The position numbers were made by a program, and so were the translations under genes. The notes below the pieces were generated by a model. That model was not told the DNA's origin. It searched no databases and saw only the letters and a list, made by a program, of their open reading frames with translations. From Bacillota bacterium (lineage in GTDB: Bacteria > Bacillota > Bacilli > Alicyclobacillales > SLC66): a stretch of DNA of 64,000 nt. Positions 41,221-49,369 of the stretch are shown piece by piece (position 1 is the stretch's first letter; each line of letters begins with the position of its first letter). Where the stretch lies: contig JAJZCB010000003.1 of NCBI GenBank assembly GCA_021846285.1, positions 26,634 through 90,633 of the forward strand, in the 5' to 3' direction.

Positions 41221-41373
41221 CTATTTGCCGCTTGCTTCGGGTGACTGAGGAAACACCTGGGCGACCCACTGCTGGAAAGTCTCGGCGTGAGCTACGTGGA
41301 CTCCTATGGGAAGAGACAAAGCCGCCCCCGCCACAATCGCTATGGATGCCAAAACATGCGCACTGTGTCTCAC
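41221..41373 (-). CDS. Small secreted protein (50 aa)
   Basis: GTG start after GCGAGGTGA. Residues 1-30 form a signal peptide with a cleavable end (VAGAALSLPIGVHVAHAET); the mature part is only about 20 residues. Last of five small same-strand genes. Function unknown. Confidence 0.45.
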   Translation of the reverse strand: MRHSAHVLASIAIVAGAALSLPIGVHVAHAETFQQWVAQVFPQSPEASGK

Positions 41374-41378
41374 GGCAG

Positions 41379-41663
41379 TCACCTCGCTCTCTTGATGGCC
41401 TCAATCGAGACCTCGTGTTCACCGTACTTTTGAGCGAGTATCTTTAGATCGGTACGTGTCAGCTTGACTTCATCTTCGAGTCGGTCTAGTCGCCCTTCGA
41501 TACGGTCAAACCTATAATTTACCTGCTTGAAGTCTTCGCTTATCTGCTTGAATCCCTCGCCTACCTGCTTAAATCCTTCGTTGATTTCTTGCCTCATGTT
41601 GTGTACAGCGACCGTTAGGTCATTTACTGTGGCGACCAGTAGTTCGAGTGTCTTGTCAGCCAT
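41379..41663 (-). CDS. Coiled-coil protein (94 aa)
   Basis: 94 residues, ATG after GGAGGGAT. Almost wholly a heptad coiled coil with internal repeats (EGFKQVGEGFKQISEDFKQV, RFDRIEGRLDRLEDEV). No membrane segment. Similar to other uncharacterised small coiled-coil proteins of spore formers. Member of the small-gene string next to the decayed mobile island. Confidence 0.6.
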   Translation of the reverse strand: MADKTLELLVATVNDLTVAVHNMRQEINEGFKQVGEGFKQISEDFKQVNYRFDRIEGRLDRLEDEVKLTRTDLKILAQKYGEHEVSIEAIKRAR

Positions 41664-41675
41664 TAGTTATCCCTC

Positions 41676-41837
41676 CTACTTGGCCTCTAACTTGCGAACA
41701 CGGGCACGTAATCCCCGCTGGCTGTCGCTTGGACGATCCACGTCATCCTGTAGGTCGTCCATTCGAGGATTCCCGTCGAGTACCACTCTGCTGAGTTCGA
41801 TCAAATGCTCATCGACGCTGGACTCGAAGTCATCCAC
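41676..41837 (-). CDS. Small charged protein (53 aa)
   Basis: GTG start overlapping the stop of the upstream coiled-coil gene (GTGGATGA). Helical and charged (SSVDEHLIELSRVVLDGNPR, RARVRKLEAK). Could be a separate gene or the frameshifted tail of the preceding coiled-coil protein. Confidence 0.4.
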   Translation of the reverse strand: MDDFESSVDEHLIELSRVVLDGNPRMDDLQDDVDRPSDSQRGLRARVRKLEAK

Positions 41838-42018
41838 CCAGGCAGTCAGTCAGTCGCTGCTCGATTCCGTCCATTTTGATGGTAAGCCGCTGCTCCACTC
41901 CGTCTATTCGATGTTCGATTCCGTCCACCCGAGCAATCAACCTCTGTTCAACCCCGTCAATCCTTGTGGTCAGCCGCTTCTCCATGCCCTCGATGAGTTC
42001 CCGCAGTTCTTGATCCAT
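41830..42018 (-). CDS. Coiled-coil protein with 11-mer repeats (62 aa)
   Basis: 62 residues, ATG after GAGGGGGAA. Repeats of the type DG(V/I)EQRL-x4 (RIDGVEQRLIARVDGIEHRI) give a continuous coiled coil. Overlaps the 53-residue gene. Unknown role. Confidence 0.5.
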   Translation of the reverse strand: MDQELRELIEGMEKRLTTRIDGVEQRLIARVDGIEHRIDGVEQRLTIKMDGIEQRLTDCLGG

Positions 42019-42031
42019 AACTCGTTCCCCC

Positions 42032-42229
42032 TCACCGTGCGTACCTCTTGGTTACACTTTCCACATCAAATAGACGGCTCTTGATGTGTACCAAGTCGCC
42101 CTCCAGATGGTCAAATCGTTCCTGAAATTCGGCGCGGAACTCGCTCAGTTCTGAGCGCAATTCGTTGACCGCCCGTGCTAAATCCATTACTGCGCCATAA
42201 ACCATATCCCATGAGCGATCCTCAGACAC
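42032..42229 (-). CDS. Coiled-coil protein (65 aa)
   Basis: GTG start with a nearby AGGGGC. Helical, heptad pattern (ARAVNELRSELSEFRAEFQE, FDHLEGDLVHI). First of the small coiled-coil genes. Unknown role. Confidence 0.5.
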   Translation of the reverse strand: MSEDRSWDMVYGAVMDLARAVNELRSELSEFRAEFQERFDHLEGDLVHIKSRLFDVESVTKRYAR

Positions 42230-42278
42230 ATTCGCCCCTACCCCCTAGTGGGATTACCATCCAGTTCGTTTCCGCTTC

Positions 42279-42560
42279 CTACGTCCATCTTACCAGATAC
42301 GCACTCGCTCGGATACGTCCATCATCCTTCACGATGAGAAATCGACGCCGATTCCCCTGGCGAATCGCTTCTGCAATCAGACGATCCGACTGGATACTCT
42401 TTCCCAAACCGGCTTCGATCGGAACGACGGCAAAGTGGTTCTCCCCGGTCTCGGAATCGATCAATCGGTGACGGAGATGCTCGACAAGTTGGACATACGC
42501 ACTCCCGTACGTGGCAACAAAATCGTGGTGAATGGATTCCGCATCCGAGTAATCGGCCAT
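42279..42560 (-). pseudogene. N-terminal fragment of a P-loop ATPase
   Basis: 93 residues, ATG after AGGGAGAT. VVPIEAGLGKSIQSDRLIAE is a Walker A of the kind in phage and plasmid helicases or DEAD-like ATPases, and RRRFLIVKDD follows. The frame ends before any Walker B. Likely a truncated gene and part of the mobile island remnant. Confidence 0.5.
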
Positions 42561-42754
42561 AAAGATCTCCCTATTGGAGCAGAATATATTCAGCTTTCTC
42601 TCTGCCCAGTATACTCGACTCGTTGTCTGTTCCGGGGCCGCCTTAGACCTGGTAAAACAAGTGCTTTTCTTCCCATAAAAACAGCGCCTCCCCAAGAATT
42701 TAATCTTGTGAAAACGCCGAATTTTATCTTGTCGAATCTTGCGGGTCTATCTGC

Positions 42755-42781
42755 TTTTTGGACCCGGTGAATGTCCAAAAA
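42755..42781 (-). terminator. Terminator after tRNA-Leu
   Basis: 9-bp stem (TTTTTGGAC and its complement GTCCAAAAA) with a 9-base loop, directly past the tRNA 3' end. Confidence 0.5.
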
Positions 42782-42789
42782 CCCACATT

Positions 42790-42876
42790 TGGTGCGGTCG
42801 AGAGGACTTGAACCTCCACGCCCTGACGGGCACAAGAACCTGAATCTTGCGCGTCTGCCAATTCCGCCACGACCGC
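42790..42876 (-). tRNA. tRNA-Leu(CAG)
   Basis: 87-base class II tRNA on the minus strand. Acceptor GCGGTCG pairs with CGACCGC, discriminator A, encoded CCA. The anticodon loop TTCAGGT gives CAG. Long variable arm present and the T-arm is GGTTCAAGTCC. Neighbour to the decayed mobile island. Confidence 0.95.
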
Positions 42877-42979
42877 ATGGCACATTGATAATATACAAGG
42901 GTTTTCACACCGAGTCAACCCTCATGAAAAAGCTTTATGACACCTACCGCGCAATCCAGTGACAACAACCCGACCAGGC

Positions 42980-43006
42980 ACGCATTGTTGTCGTTTGCAT
43001 AAGATA
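42980..43006 (+). promoter_or_regulatory. Sporulation promoter of cotJAB (sigma-K/E type)
   Basis: AC, 16 bases, then CATAAGATA fits the sigma-K consensus AC-N16-CATAnnnTA and the similar sigma-E -10. It lies about 40 bases before the cotJA start. Confidence 0.5.
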
Positions 43007-43042
43007 CAGCGCAAACCGCCTGAGATGACAGGAGCGTGAACG

Positions 43043-43258
43043 ATGATGGCAGAGGATGATTTGATTTTCCCTGGATATCTGTACCAGATAAACGTGACTG
43101 AAGAGATGGAAACCGGCCAGGTTCCGTACCCGTCTCCCTATGCGCACTTCCAGAAATACGACCTGCCCACGGCACTCCGCCAGGGAACGCTGTTCCCCTG
43201 GCTCGATGACCACTGGCGAGCACGCGTCCGGGGCGACGGGGAGGCGCATAGGGAATGA
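43043..43258 (+). CDS. cotJA: Spore coat protein CotJA
   Basis: 71 residues; two adjacent ATGs after GGAGCG. The conserved core is VPYPSPYAHFQKYDLPTALR then QGTLFPWL, as in CotJA of Bacilli. It is made in the mother cell and goes into the spore coat with CotJB and CotJC. Overlaps cotJB by ATGA. Confidence 0.85.
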   Translation: MMAEDDLIFPGYLYQINVTEEMETGQVPYPSPYAHFQKYDLPTALRQGTLFPWLDDHWRARVRGDGEAHRE

Positions 43259-43524
43259 ACGGCCAGACTCTCGACCCTTACTACCAAAGTGTAATGCTCG
43301 AACTACAGACGACCGGATTCGCGCTTGTCGATCTGCAACTGTATCTCGATACCCATCCTGACGATGCGGCGGCAGGCGCGGACTTCAAGACGTTGGCGCA
43401 ACGTGAGCGATTGCTCAAGAGAGCGTACGAAGAGCGTTATGGGCCCCTCTGTCACTACGGGGAATCCAGTTCGCCAGAGCGCGTCGATCTCTGGATCAAT
43501 TTGCCCTGGCCGTGGCAATTGTAA
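43255..43524 (+). CDS. cotJB: Spore coat protein CotJB
   Basis: 89 residues, overlapping cotJA by 4 nt. CotJB signatures: ALVDLQLYLDTHPDD, LKRAYEERYGPL and the closing NLPWPWQL. Normal length. In most Bacilli cotJC follows directly; here it is 3.4 kb away. Confidence 0.9.
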   Translation: MNGQTLDPYYQSVMLELQTTGFALVDLQLYLDTHPDDAAAGADFKTLAQRERLLKRAYEERYGPLCHYGESSSPERVDLWINLPWPWQL

Positions 43525-43606
43525 AGGAGTCAGCGCCTGACTCTACTGTGGACCACGTTCCGATATATCGGCGTTGACAGCATAGCCATAATGCCCCCAG
43601 TATCCG

Positions 43607-43660
43607 GCAGCGGCTTTCCATGATTTCATGCGCCAGCATGCCATCATCGAAAGCCGCTGC
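43607..43660. repeat. Long imperfect hairpin between cotJB and MFS gene
   Basis: Three nested paired segments separated by small symmetric internal loops: 12 bp (GCAGCGGCTTTC and complement), 5 bp (ATGAT/ATCAT), 5 bp (CATGC/GCATG), around a 4-base loop. Total 22 base pairs. It has no U-tail, so it is not a normal terminator. Confidence 0.65.
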
Positions 43661-43791
43661 GCCATGCTCAAGCTGTCCGTACAGACGCCATTCGGAAGAA
43701 AAACGGAACTCACTCACACAATGTGCCCCTGCCATGTTATTATAGAGAGACCTTTGTTTCGTCTATCGAAGTATCCAGGGAGAGATTCATC

Positions 43792-44976
43792 GTGTACAGG
43801 CTGTTTCCCCCCGCCGTCTGGGCAACGGCATTTGCCACCCTGATCGCATTTATGGGAATCGGCGTCGTCGATCCCCTATTGGCGCTCATCGGCAAAGCGA
43901 TGGGCGCTACACCGTTTCAAGTCGAGTGGCTCTTTACAAGTTATATCGCAGTGATGGCCGTGACCATGTTGATATCAGGCGTGCTGGCCACACGTCTGGG
44001 CGGCCGCAGAGTCATGCTGATCGGCTTGTCGCTGGTCGTCGTATTTGCCGCCTTGAGCGGATTATCTCCCAATATCGAATTTCTCGCCATCGTTCGCGCG
44101 GGTTGGGGTTTAGGCAACGCGTTTTTTACATCGACAGCGCTGTCCATCATCGTGGGCGCATCGACAGGAGGCATGGCCTCGGCCATCACTCTCTACGAGG
44201 CTGCTCTCGGTCTGGGTATCGCTTCAGGACCGCTGATCGGTGGATTTCTCGGCAGCTACACTTGGCGACTCCCCTTTTTCGGCACGGCGACACTCATGCT
44301 GATTGCGGTGGTATTCACGTTCTTTCTCGTTCAGGATCCCCGCCGTGAGCCCCCACGCACCATGAAGGACCTGTTTGTGGCCATGCGTCATCCGGCGGTG
44401 CTCACCAATGCGTTGATCGGGCTCGCGTACAGCTATGCTTTTTTTACAATTTTGGCCTATTCACCGCTCACACTTAAAGACCTGAGCAGTCTCTCACTGG
44501 GCTTTACGTATTTTGCCTGGGGCATTCTCGTCGGTATTTCATCCGTCTTTGTCGTTAATTGGCTTCGCCCCATATTGGGCCCGATTCGCCTGTTGCAGTT
44601 CAACCTGATCGGACTTATTTTCGTGTTTGCAGCGGCTGGCGCCGTACGCGGCGACGCTCTGTTGTGGATCATCGTAATTTCCGGGTTCTTTTGCGGCATC
44701 GCCAACGCCCTATTTACAACTCTGGCCATGGAAGTGTCGCCGTTTTCCCGTTCGATTTCCTCGGGCGCCTATAATTTTCTGCGCTGGGCCGGCGCCGCCA
44801 TCGCACCCATTCTTAGCGGCCTCATCGGCCCGCGTTTGGGCATGCAAGCGCCATTCTGGATAGCCGGCGCACTTTTGGTCGTTGGCAGTCTGGCCTTGGT
44901 GTTTGCCCGCCCCATGCTCGAGCACAACCTTCATGCCAACGGACATGCAGAAGGGTTGCACACCCAGCATGCTTAA
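43792..44976 (+). CDS. MFS transporter
   Basis: 394 residues from a GTG 8 nt after GGGAGAG. Twelve membrane helices. Drug-exporter-like layout: GIGVVDPLLALIGKAMGATP at the start, then ATRLGGRRVMLIG as motif A, and GLGIASGPLIGGFLGSYTWR as motif C of DHA-type exporters. Inserted, with moaA and ydjO, between cotJB and cotJC. Substrate unknown. Confidence 0.85.
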   Translation: MYRLFPPAVWATAFATLIAFMGIGVVDPLLALIGKAMGATPFQVEWLFTSYIAVMAVTMLISGVLATRLGGRRVMLIGLSLVVVFAALSGLSPNIEFLAIVRAGWGLGNAFFTSTALSIIVGASTGGMASAITLYEAALGLGIASGPLIGGFLGSYTWRLPFFGTATLMLIAVVFTFFLVQDPRREPPRTMKDLFVAMRHPAVLTNALIGLAYSYAFFTILAYSPLTLKDLSSLSLGFTYFAWGILVGISSVFVVNWLRPILGPIRLLQFNLIGLIFVFAAAGAVRGDALLWIIVISGFFCGIANALFTTLAMEVSPFSRSISSGAYNFLRWAGAAIAPILSGLIGPRLGMQAPFWIAGALLVVGSLALVFARPMLEHNLHANGHAEGLHTQHA

Positions 44977-45162
44977 GACGCAACGCAGCCCCAACTCTGG
45001 CGACGAGATCCCATTGCCTGGGCCGCATTTGGGACCACGAAGCCTGCGACCAGACTGCCGGTGGTCTTGACGATGACAGACACCAGTCCGTATGATAAAT
45101 GAGACACACCGGAATGAACGCGACCTGTCAGGTTAGCGCTCTTGCATAGAGAGGTGAGACCT

Positions 45163-46170
45163 ATGCTCACAGACGTGTTTGATCGTCCCTTGCGGGATCT
45201 CCGAATTTCCGTCACGGACCGTTGCAATTTTCGCTGTACCTATTGCATGCCCAGAGTCATTTTCGGCGCCGATTATCCATTTCTCCCTCGTGAAGCTCTA
45301 CTGACATTCGAAGAAATCACGCGCCTGGCCAGTCTATTTGCCACCTTGGGCGTGCGCAAAATCCGCCTGACGGGAGGAGAACCGCTCCTGCGGACCAATC
45401 TGGACGGTTTAATCGAATTGCTGTCGCAAATTCCCGGTATTGACGATATTGCACTGACCACCAATGGCTCTCTGCTGTCCAGACAAATGGCGCACAGACT
45501 CAAGACAGCCGGACTACACCGTGTAACCATCAGCCTCGACTCACTGGATGATCAAGTTTTTCAAGCCATGAATGATGTTTCCTTTCCCGTTCACAAAGTG
45601 CTTGACGCCGTGCAGGCCGCCGCCGATGCGGGTCTCACCCCTGTGAAGATCAACATGGTCGTCAAGAGAGGGAGCAATGATGACAGTATCATCTCAATGG
45701 CACGACACTTTCGCGGCACGGGACACATCGTTCGGTTCATTGAATTTATGGACGTCGGCACCGCGAATGGCTGGCGACGGGATGAGGTCGTTCGCGCCGA
45801 TGAGATTGTGGCCGCCATCAACAGGGAGTGGCCCCTGGCGCCGATCCCGCCAGAGTATCCCGGTGAGGTTGCCACACGCTATCGATACACAGACAATCAG
45901 GGGCAAATCGGAATCATCAGCGCGGTAACGCATGCATTTTGTGGTTCCTGCAACCGTGCTCGACTGTCATCCGAGGGCAAGCTGTTCACCTGTCTGTTTG
46001 GCTCCGAGGGGTTGGATCTTCGTCGCCGACTGCGCGACGGCGCAAGCGATGACGAACTTTTGCAGGTGCTGACAAGCATCTGGAGCAAGCGACAGGACCG
46101 GTATTCGGAGTTGCGTTCGCAGGCAAGCAAAGACAGAAAGAAAGTGGAGATGTTTCACATCGGCGGGTAA
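45163..46170 (+). CDS. moaA: GTP 3',8-cyclase MoaA
   Basis: 335 residues, ATG after AGAGGTG. Radical-SAM enzyme: CNFRCTYC binds the first 4Fe-4S cluster, TGGEPLLR binds SAM, and FCGSCNRARLSSEGKLFTC the second cluster; the C-terminus ends in Gly-Gly as in all active MoaA. Performs the first step of molybdopterin synthesis with MoaC, which is not in the window. Confidence 0.95.
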   Translation: MLTDVFDRPLRDLRISVTDRCNFRCTYCMPRVIFGADYPFLPREALLTFEEITRLASLFATLGVRKIRLTGGEPLLRTNLDGLIELLSQIPGIDDIALTTNGSLLSRQMAHRLKTAGLHRVTISLDSLDDQVFQAMNDVSFPVHKVLDAVQAAADAGLTPVKINMVVKRGSNDDSIISMARHFRGTGHIVRFIEFMDVGTANGWRRDEVVRADEIVAAINREWPLAPIPPEYPGEVATRYRYTDNQGQIGIISAVTHAFCGSCNRARLSSEGKLFTCLFGSEGLDLRRRLRDGASDDELLQVLTSIWSKRQDRYSELRSQASKDRKKVEMFHIGG

Positions 46171-46525
46171 TATCGTCGACCTCCGCCCCGGACGGTCTTG
46201 CAATCAAAGGGTGGACAACCGGCATTTAGCGGACAAAGGGCTTCGTTAGATCCGCAGGAATTTGACCCGCAGGATGGGCGCCATCCAATCGCAGACAACT
46301 TGTGTCTTGCGGCAAAATGTGATACCCTTTCGTTACAAGAAATAAACGAAAAATAGAAATTTATACGTTGCCGAGAGCCTGCGCCTGTTCGAGAGAACAT
46401 TTTACGATGCGCGATTTTTCTGTCTCTGCAGAACAAAAACACATCACGTTCTACGCGCATCTGTCTTTAACATGAGTTGAGGACAGTTTTTCCTTTGTTC
46501 CTAAAGTTGCGAAAGGAGACTCATC
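46171..46525. other. Gene-free gap before ydjO
   Basis: 355 bases with no convincing gene. A repeated CCGCAGGA/CCCGCAGGATGGGCG is present near 46251-46277. No clear terminator of moaA was seen. Confidence 0.4.
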
Positions 46526-46762
46526 ATGTATTTCCGAAAACAGTCTTCAGATGAACCCGTGGAGGAAAATACACTCATCTGGTTTTGTACGAAGGAAGGC
46601 TGCAAGGGTTGGATGCGGGACAATTTCGCCTTTGAATACCAGCCAACGTGCCGTCACTGCAAGTCCCCGATGTCGAGCACCATGAAGATGCTGCCTCTCC
46701 TTGTCAATTCCAACGGCGATCTCAAGGCGCTCAAAAAAGGTGTGCAGATTGAGTTCCGCTGA
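46526..46762 (+). CDS. ydjO: YdjO-family cold-inducible small protein
   Basis: 78 residues, ATG after GAAAGGAGA. Two Cys pairs, CTKEGCKGWMRDNFAFEY and PTCRHCKSPM, match the small zinc-binding YdjO family of Bacilli. Role unknown although expression is cold-linked in B. subtilis. Between moaA and cotJC. Confidence 0.8.
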   Translation: MYFRKQSSDEPVEENTLIWFCTKEGCKGWMRDNFAFEYQPTCRHCKSPMSSTMKMLPLLVNSNGDLKALKKGVQIEFR

Positions 46763-46840
46763 ATTGACACGCCCAGTCAGCTCCCCTTGCCTTGCTCACC
46801 GACCACCAATGCCATTCCGTCATTAAACGAAGCACTCCCC

Positions 46841-46876
46841 CTTCGTGCGAACTTCGACGAAGTCGTCCGCACGAAG
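46841..46876. repeat. Nested inverted repeat ahead of cotJC
   Basis: CTTCGTGCG (46841-46849) pairs with CGCACGAAG (46868-46876), enclosing ACTTC-GAC-GAAGT. Can form a two-part stem. Located about 75 bases before cotJC. Possibly an operator or a transcript leader structure. Confidence 0.5.
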
Positions 46877-46951
46877 AATGCCCACATGCATATAGACATC
46901 CCCATACCGCATATCCATACCTGACGGCATCCGCTACCGGGGGTGGACTTT

Positions 46952-47524
46952 GTGTGGATCTATGAAAAGAGACTCCAGTACCCAGTTCGTGTGAGCAGAA
47001 AAGATGTGGGCATGGCCAAATTCCTCATCACGCAGTACGGCGGACCCGACGGAGAACTCGCCGCATCTTTGCGTTATTTGAATCAGCGTTACACCATGGA
47101 AAACAGAACAGCCGTGGCGATTCTGACCGATATCGCCACAGAGGAGTTTGCCCATCTGGAAATGATTGCAACCATGGTGTACAAACTCATCAAGGACGCC
47201 ACTCCCGAGGAGATGCGCGCCGCTGGACTCGGCGGGCATTTTGCGGATCACGGACATGATCTGTTTTACACGGACGGCAATGGGGTTCCCTTCTCCGCCA
47301 CTTACTTTCAGGCCAAGGGAGACCCGATCGCCAATCTTTACGAAGACATCGACGCGGAAGAAAAGGCGCGCGCCGCCTATCAGAATCTGATCGACTTGAC
47401 CGATGACCGCGACTTGCAAGACGGGCTTATCTTCTTGCGGGAACGCGAGGTGGTCCATTCGCAGCGGTTTCGAGAGGTGCTCCAAGTTGTCAAAGAGGAA
47501 GAGAGCCAAAGAAAAATCTATTGA
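46952..47524 (+). CDS. cotJC: Spore coat protein CotJC (manganese-catalase-like)
   Basis: 190 residues from a GTG after GGGGGTGG; begins VWIYEKRLQYPVRVS as other CotJC proteins. Ferritin-like dimanganese fold with helices carrying Glu/His ligands: TDIATEEFAHLEMIATMVYK and DIDAEEKARAAYQNLI, and EREVVHSQRFREVL. Normally co-transcribed with cotJAB. Separation from them is unusual, and expression timing may differ. Confidence 0.95.
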   Translation: MWIYEKRLQYPVRVSRKDVGMAKFLITQYGGPDGELAASLRYLNQRYTMENRTAVAILTDIATEEFAHLEMIATMVYKLIKDATPEEMRAAGLGGHFADHGHDLFYTDGNGVPFSATYFQAKGDPIANLYEDIDAEEKARAAYQNLIDLTDDRDLQDGLIFLREREVVHSQRFREVLQVVKEEESQRKIY

Positions 47525-47545
47525 AATCCACGCGCCCAGGTTCGC

Positions 47546-49369
47546 CTATCCTCTCGCCACCGGCGATAATGTGAGAATGTCGACCGCTGCCGTGGCGGGA
47601 GCCTCGATCCCCGATTTTTCGTACAGACGAGCGTACATGCCGCCCTTTGCAACGAGCGTCTCATGATCCCCCTGCTCTATGATCCTGCCCCGATCAAGCA
47701 CAATAATCTGGTCGGCATGGCGAATGGTCGACAAGCGATGGGCAATCACCAATGTAGTACGGTTCTTGGCCACCGCCTGCAAGCCCCTTTGCACCCAGGC
47801 TTCCGTTTGGCTGTCAAGACTGGCTGTCGCTTCATCCAGAATGAGGACTCGCGGGTTCAGAAGCACAACACGCGCAAAGGACACAAGCTGCCGCTCTCCC
47901 ATGGAGAGATTGGCGCCCTTGGCCAAGAGTTTCGTCTCGTACCCCATGGGAAGACCGCGGATGATCTCATCGGCGCCGACGGCTTGCGCCGCTCGCATGA
48001 CATCCTGATCGGAAAATTCACCCCGAAACATTCGGATGTTGTCTGTGACTGTGCCGCTAAACAGGTGCACATCCTGTTGCACCAGACCAATCATGCGATG
48101 CAAATCTTCCTGTCGATACTCGCGCACATCAACATCATCGACAGTCACTCGCCCTTGAGAAACATCGTAAAAGCGGGTGAGCAGACTCATGATGGAACTC
48201 TTACCGGCGCCAGTAGCCCCGACGAAGCCAACAAAGGCCCCTGGCGCCACGGAGAACGTGATGTCGTTCAATACAGTTTCGCCGGGCTTATAGGCGAAAC
48301 TCACGTGATCGAACTCGATCTTTCCGGTCACTTCGCGGGGCGTCAGTGGCTGAACTGGATCCGCGACATCGGGTTCGACTGCAAGGACGCGACCGATGCG
48401 ATCAGCGGCCACGATGGAAGACTGCAACGTATTCCACTGTTGAGTGATCGAATTGATCGGCTGGAAAAACTGGCGAATATATGTGATGAAGGCATAGAGG
48501 GTGCCAAACAAAATGATATGGCCAAGAACCGCGTTGCCCCCGACCCACACGACGCCGGCCACCGCCACATTGCCGAGCAGATCGAGCACGCGGTTGAACT
48601 GCACGGACACCTGATACTCATGGACGTTCGCAGAACGATGCGCTTCATTAAGGGATCGAAAGCGTTCGGCCTGTCGGTTTTCCTGATGAAAGATCTGAGT
48701 AATGCGCATGCCCGCCAGATTTTCCGCCAGGAAGCCCACGACGTTTGACAGTCGAGTCCGTGTGGTCTGATAGGCGGTGCGAAGACGTTTGCGAAACAAC
48801 AGCGAAAGGGCAAAAATGATGGGCAACAAGACCATGCAGTAGGCGGCTATCCGCACATTGAGCTCAAACATGACGGCGATGATCATCACCAGAGAGAGCC
48901 CGTCGCGAACCATGCTGAGGAAAAATTGCGTAAAGAACTGGCTCACCGTTTCCGTATCGCTCGATACATTGGTGACCAACCGCCCCAATGAGTTATTGTC
49001 AAAAAAGCTCATGGACTGGCTTTCAATGTGGGAAAACAGCCGAATTCGAATCTTTCGGACGATGCTCTGTCCCACGTACTGCAACAGCAAAATCTGAAAA
49101 TAGTTGGCCGCCACACCGGCGATGACGGCTCCGATGTAGACAAGGCTCACCACGATAAGCCCGTGCAAATCGAGGTGGGCGACGGAAATGTCGCGATCAA
49201 TCGCTATTTTTACCAGATAGGGCTGCAATACACTGGCAGCGTTGTAGATGACCACAAGTACAAACACAACTCCGAAATAACCGATGTAGGGTCTTGCAAA
49301 GGGAAGCAGATGCGTAAGGCTGACCAGACCGCTGGTTGGTGTTGCGTCGCGCAACGTTTTTTGTCTCAT
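47546..49369 (-). CDS. ABC exporter half, canonical ATPase site
   Basis: 607 residues. Six-helix transmembrane domain and ATPase domain: Walker A GATGAGKSS, signature LSMGERQLVSFAR, Walker B RVLILDEATASLD with the catalytic Glu. Partner of the next gene, which it overlaps by ATGA. Together they resemble heterodimeric exporters such as YheIH/BmrCD/TM287-288, which export drugs or lipids. Faces the end of cotJC. Confidence 0.9.
   Translation of the reverse strand: MRQKTLRDATPTSGLVSLTHLLPFARPYIGYFGVVFVLVVIYNAASVLQPYLVKIAIDRDISVAHLDLHGLIVVSLVYIGAVIAGVAANYFQILLLQYVGQSIVRKIRIRLFSHIESQSMSFFDNNSLGRLVTNVSSDTETVSQFFTQFFLSMVRDGLSLVMIIAVMFELNVRIAAYCMVLLPIIFALSLLFRKRLRTAYQTTRTRLSNVVGFLAENLAGMRITQIFHQENRQAERFRSLNEAHRSANVHEYQVSVQFNRVLDLLGNVAVAGVVWVGGNAVLGHIILFGTLYAFITYIRQFFQPINSITQQWNTLQSSIVAADRIGRVLAVEPDVADPVQPLTPREVTGKIEFDHVSFAYKPGETVLNDITFSVAPGAFVGFVGATGAGKSSIMSLLTRFYDVSQGRVTVDDVDVREYRQEDLHRMIGLVQQDVHLFSGTVTDNIRMFRGEFSDQDVMRAAQAVGADEIIRGLPMGYETKLLAKGANLSMGERQLVSFARVVLLNPRVLILDEATASLDSQTEAWVQRGLQAVAKNRTTLVIAHRLSTIRHADQIIVLDRGRIIEQGDHETLVAKGGMYARLYEKSGIEAPATAAVDILTLSPVARG

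Noticed and set aside
43527..43543. Short inverted repeat after cotJB as terminator
   Set aside because: Stem of 7 bp (GAGTCAG/CTGACTC) but no U-run follows on either strand.
44973..45227. 84-codon minus-strand frame upstream of moaA
   Set aside because: Overlaps the moaA start, no ribosome site, and no family resemblance despite a hydrophobic stretch.
47663..48748. 361-codon plus-strand frame
   Set aside because: Antisense to the ABC exporter gene; no coding signals.
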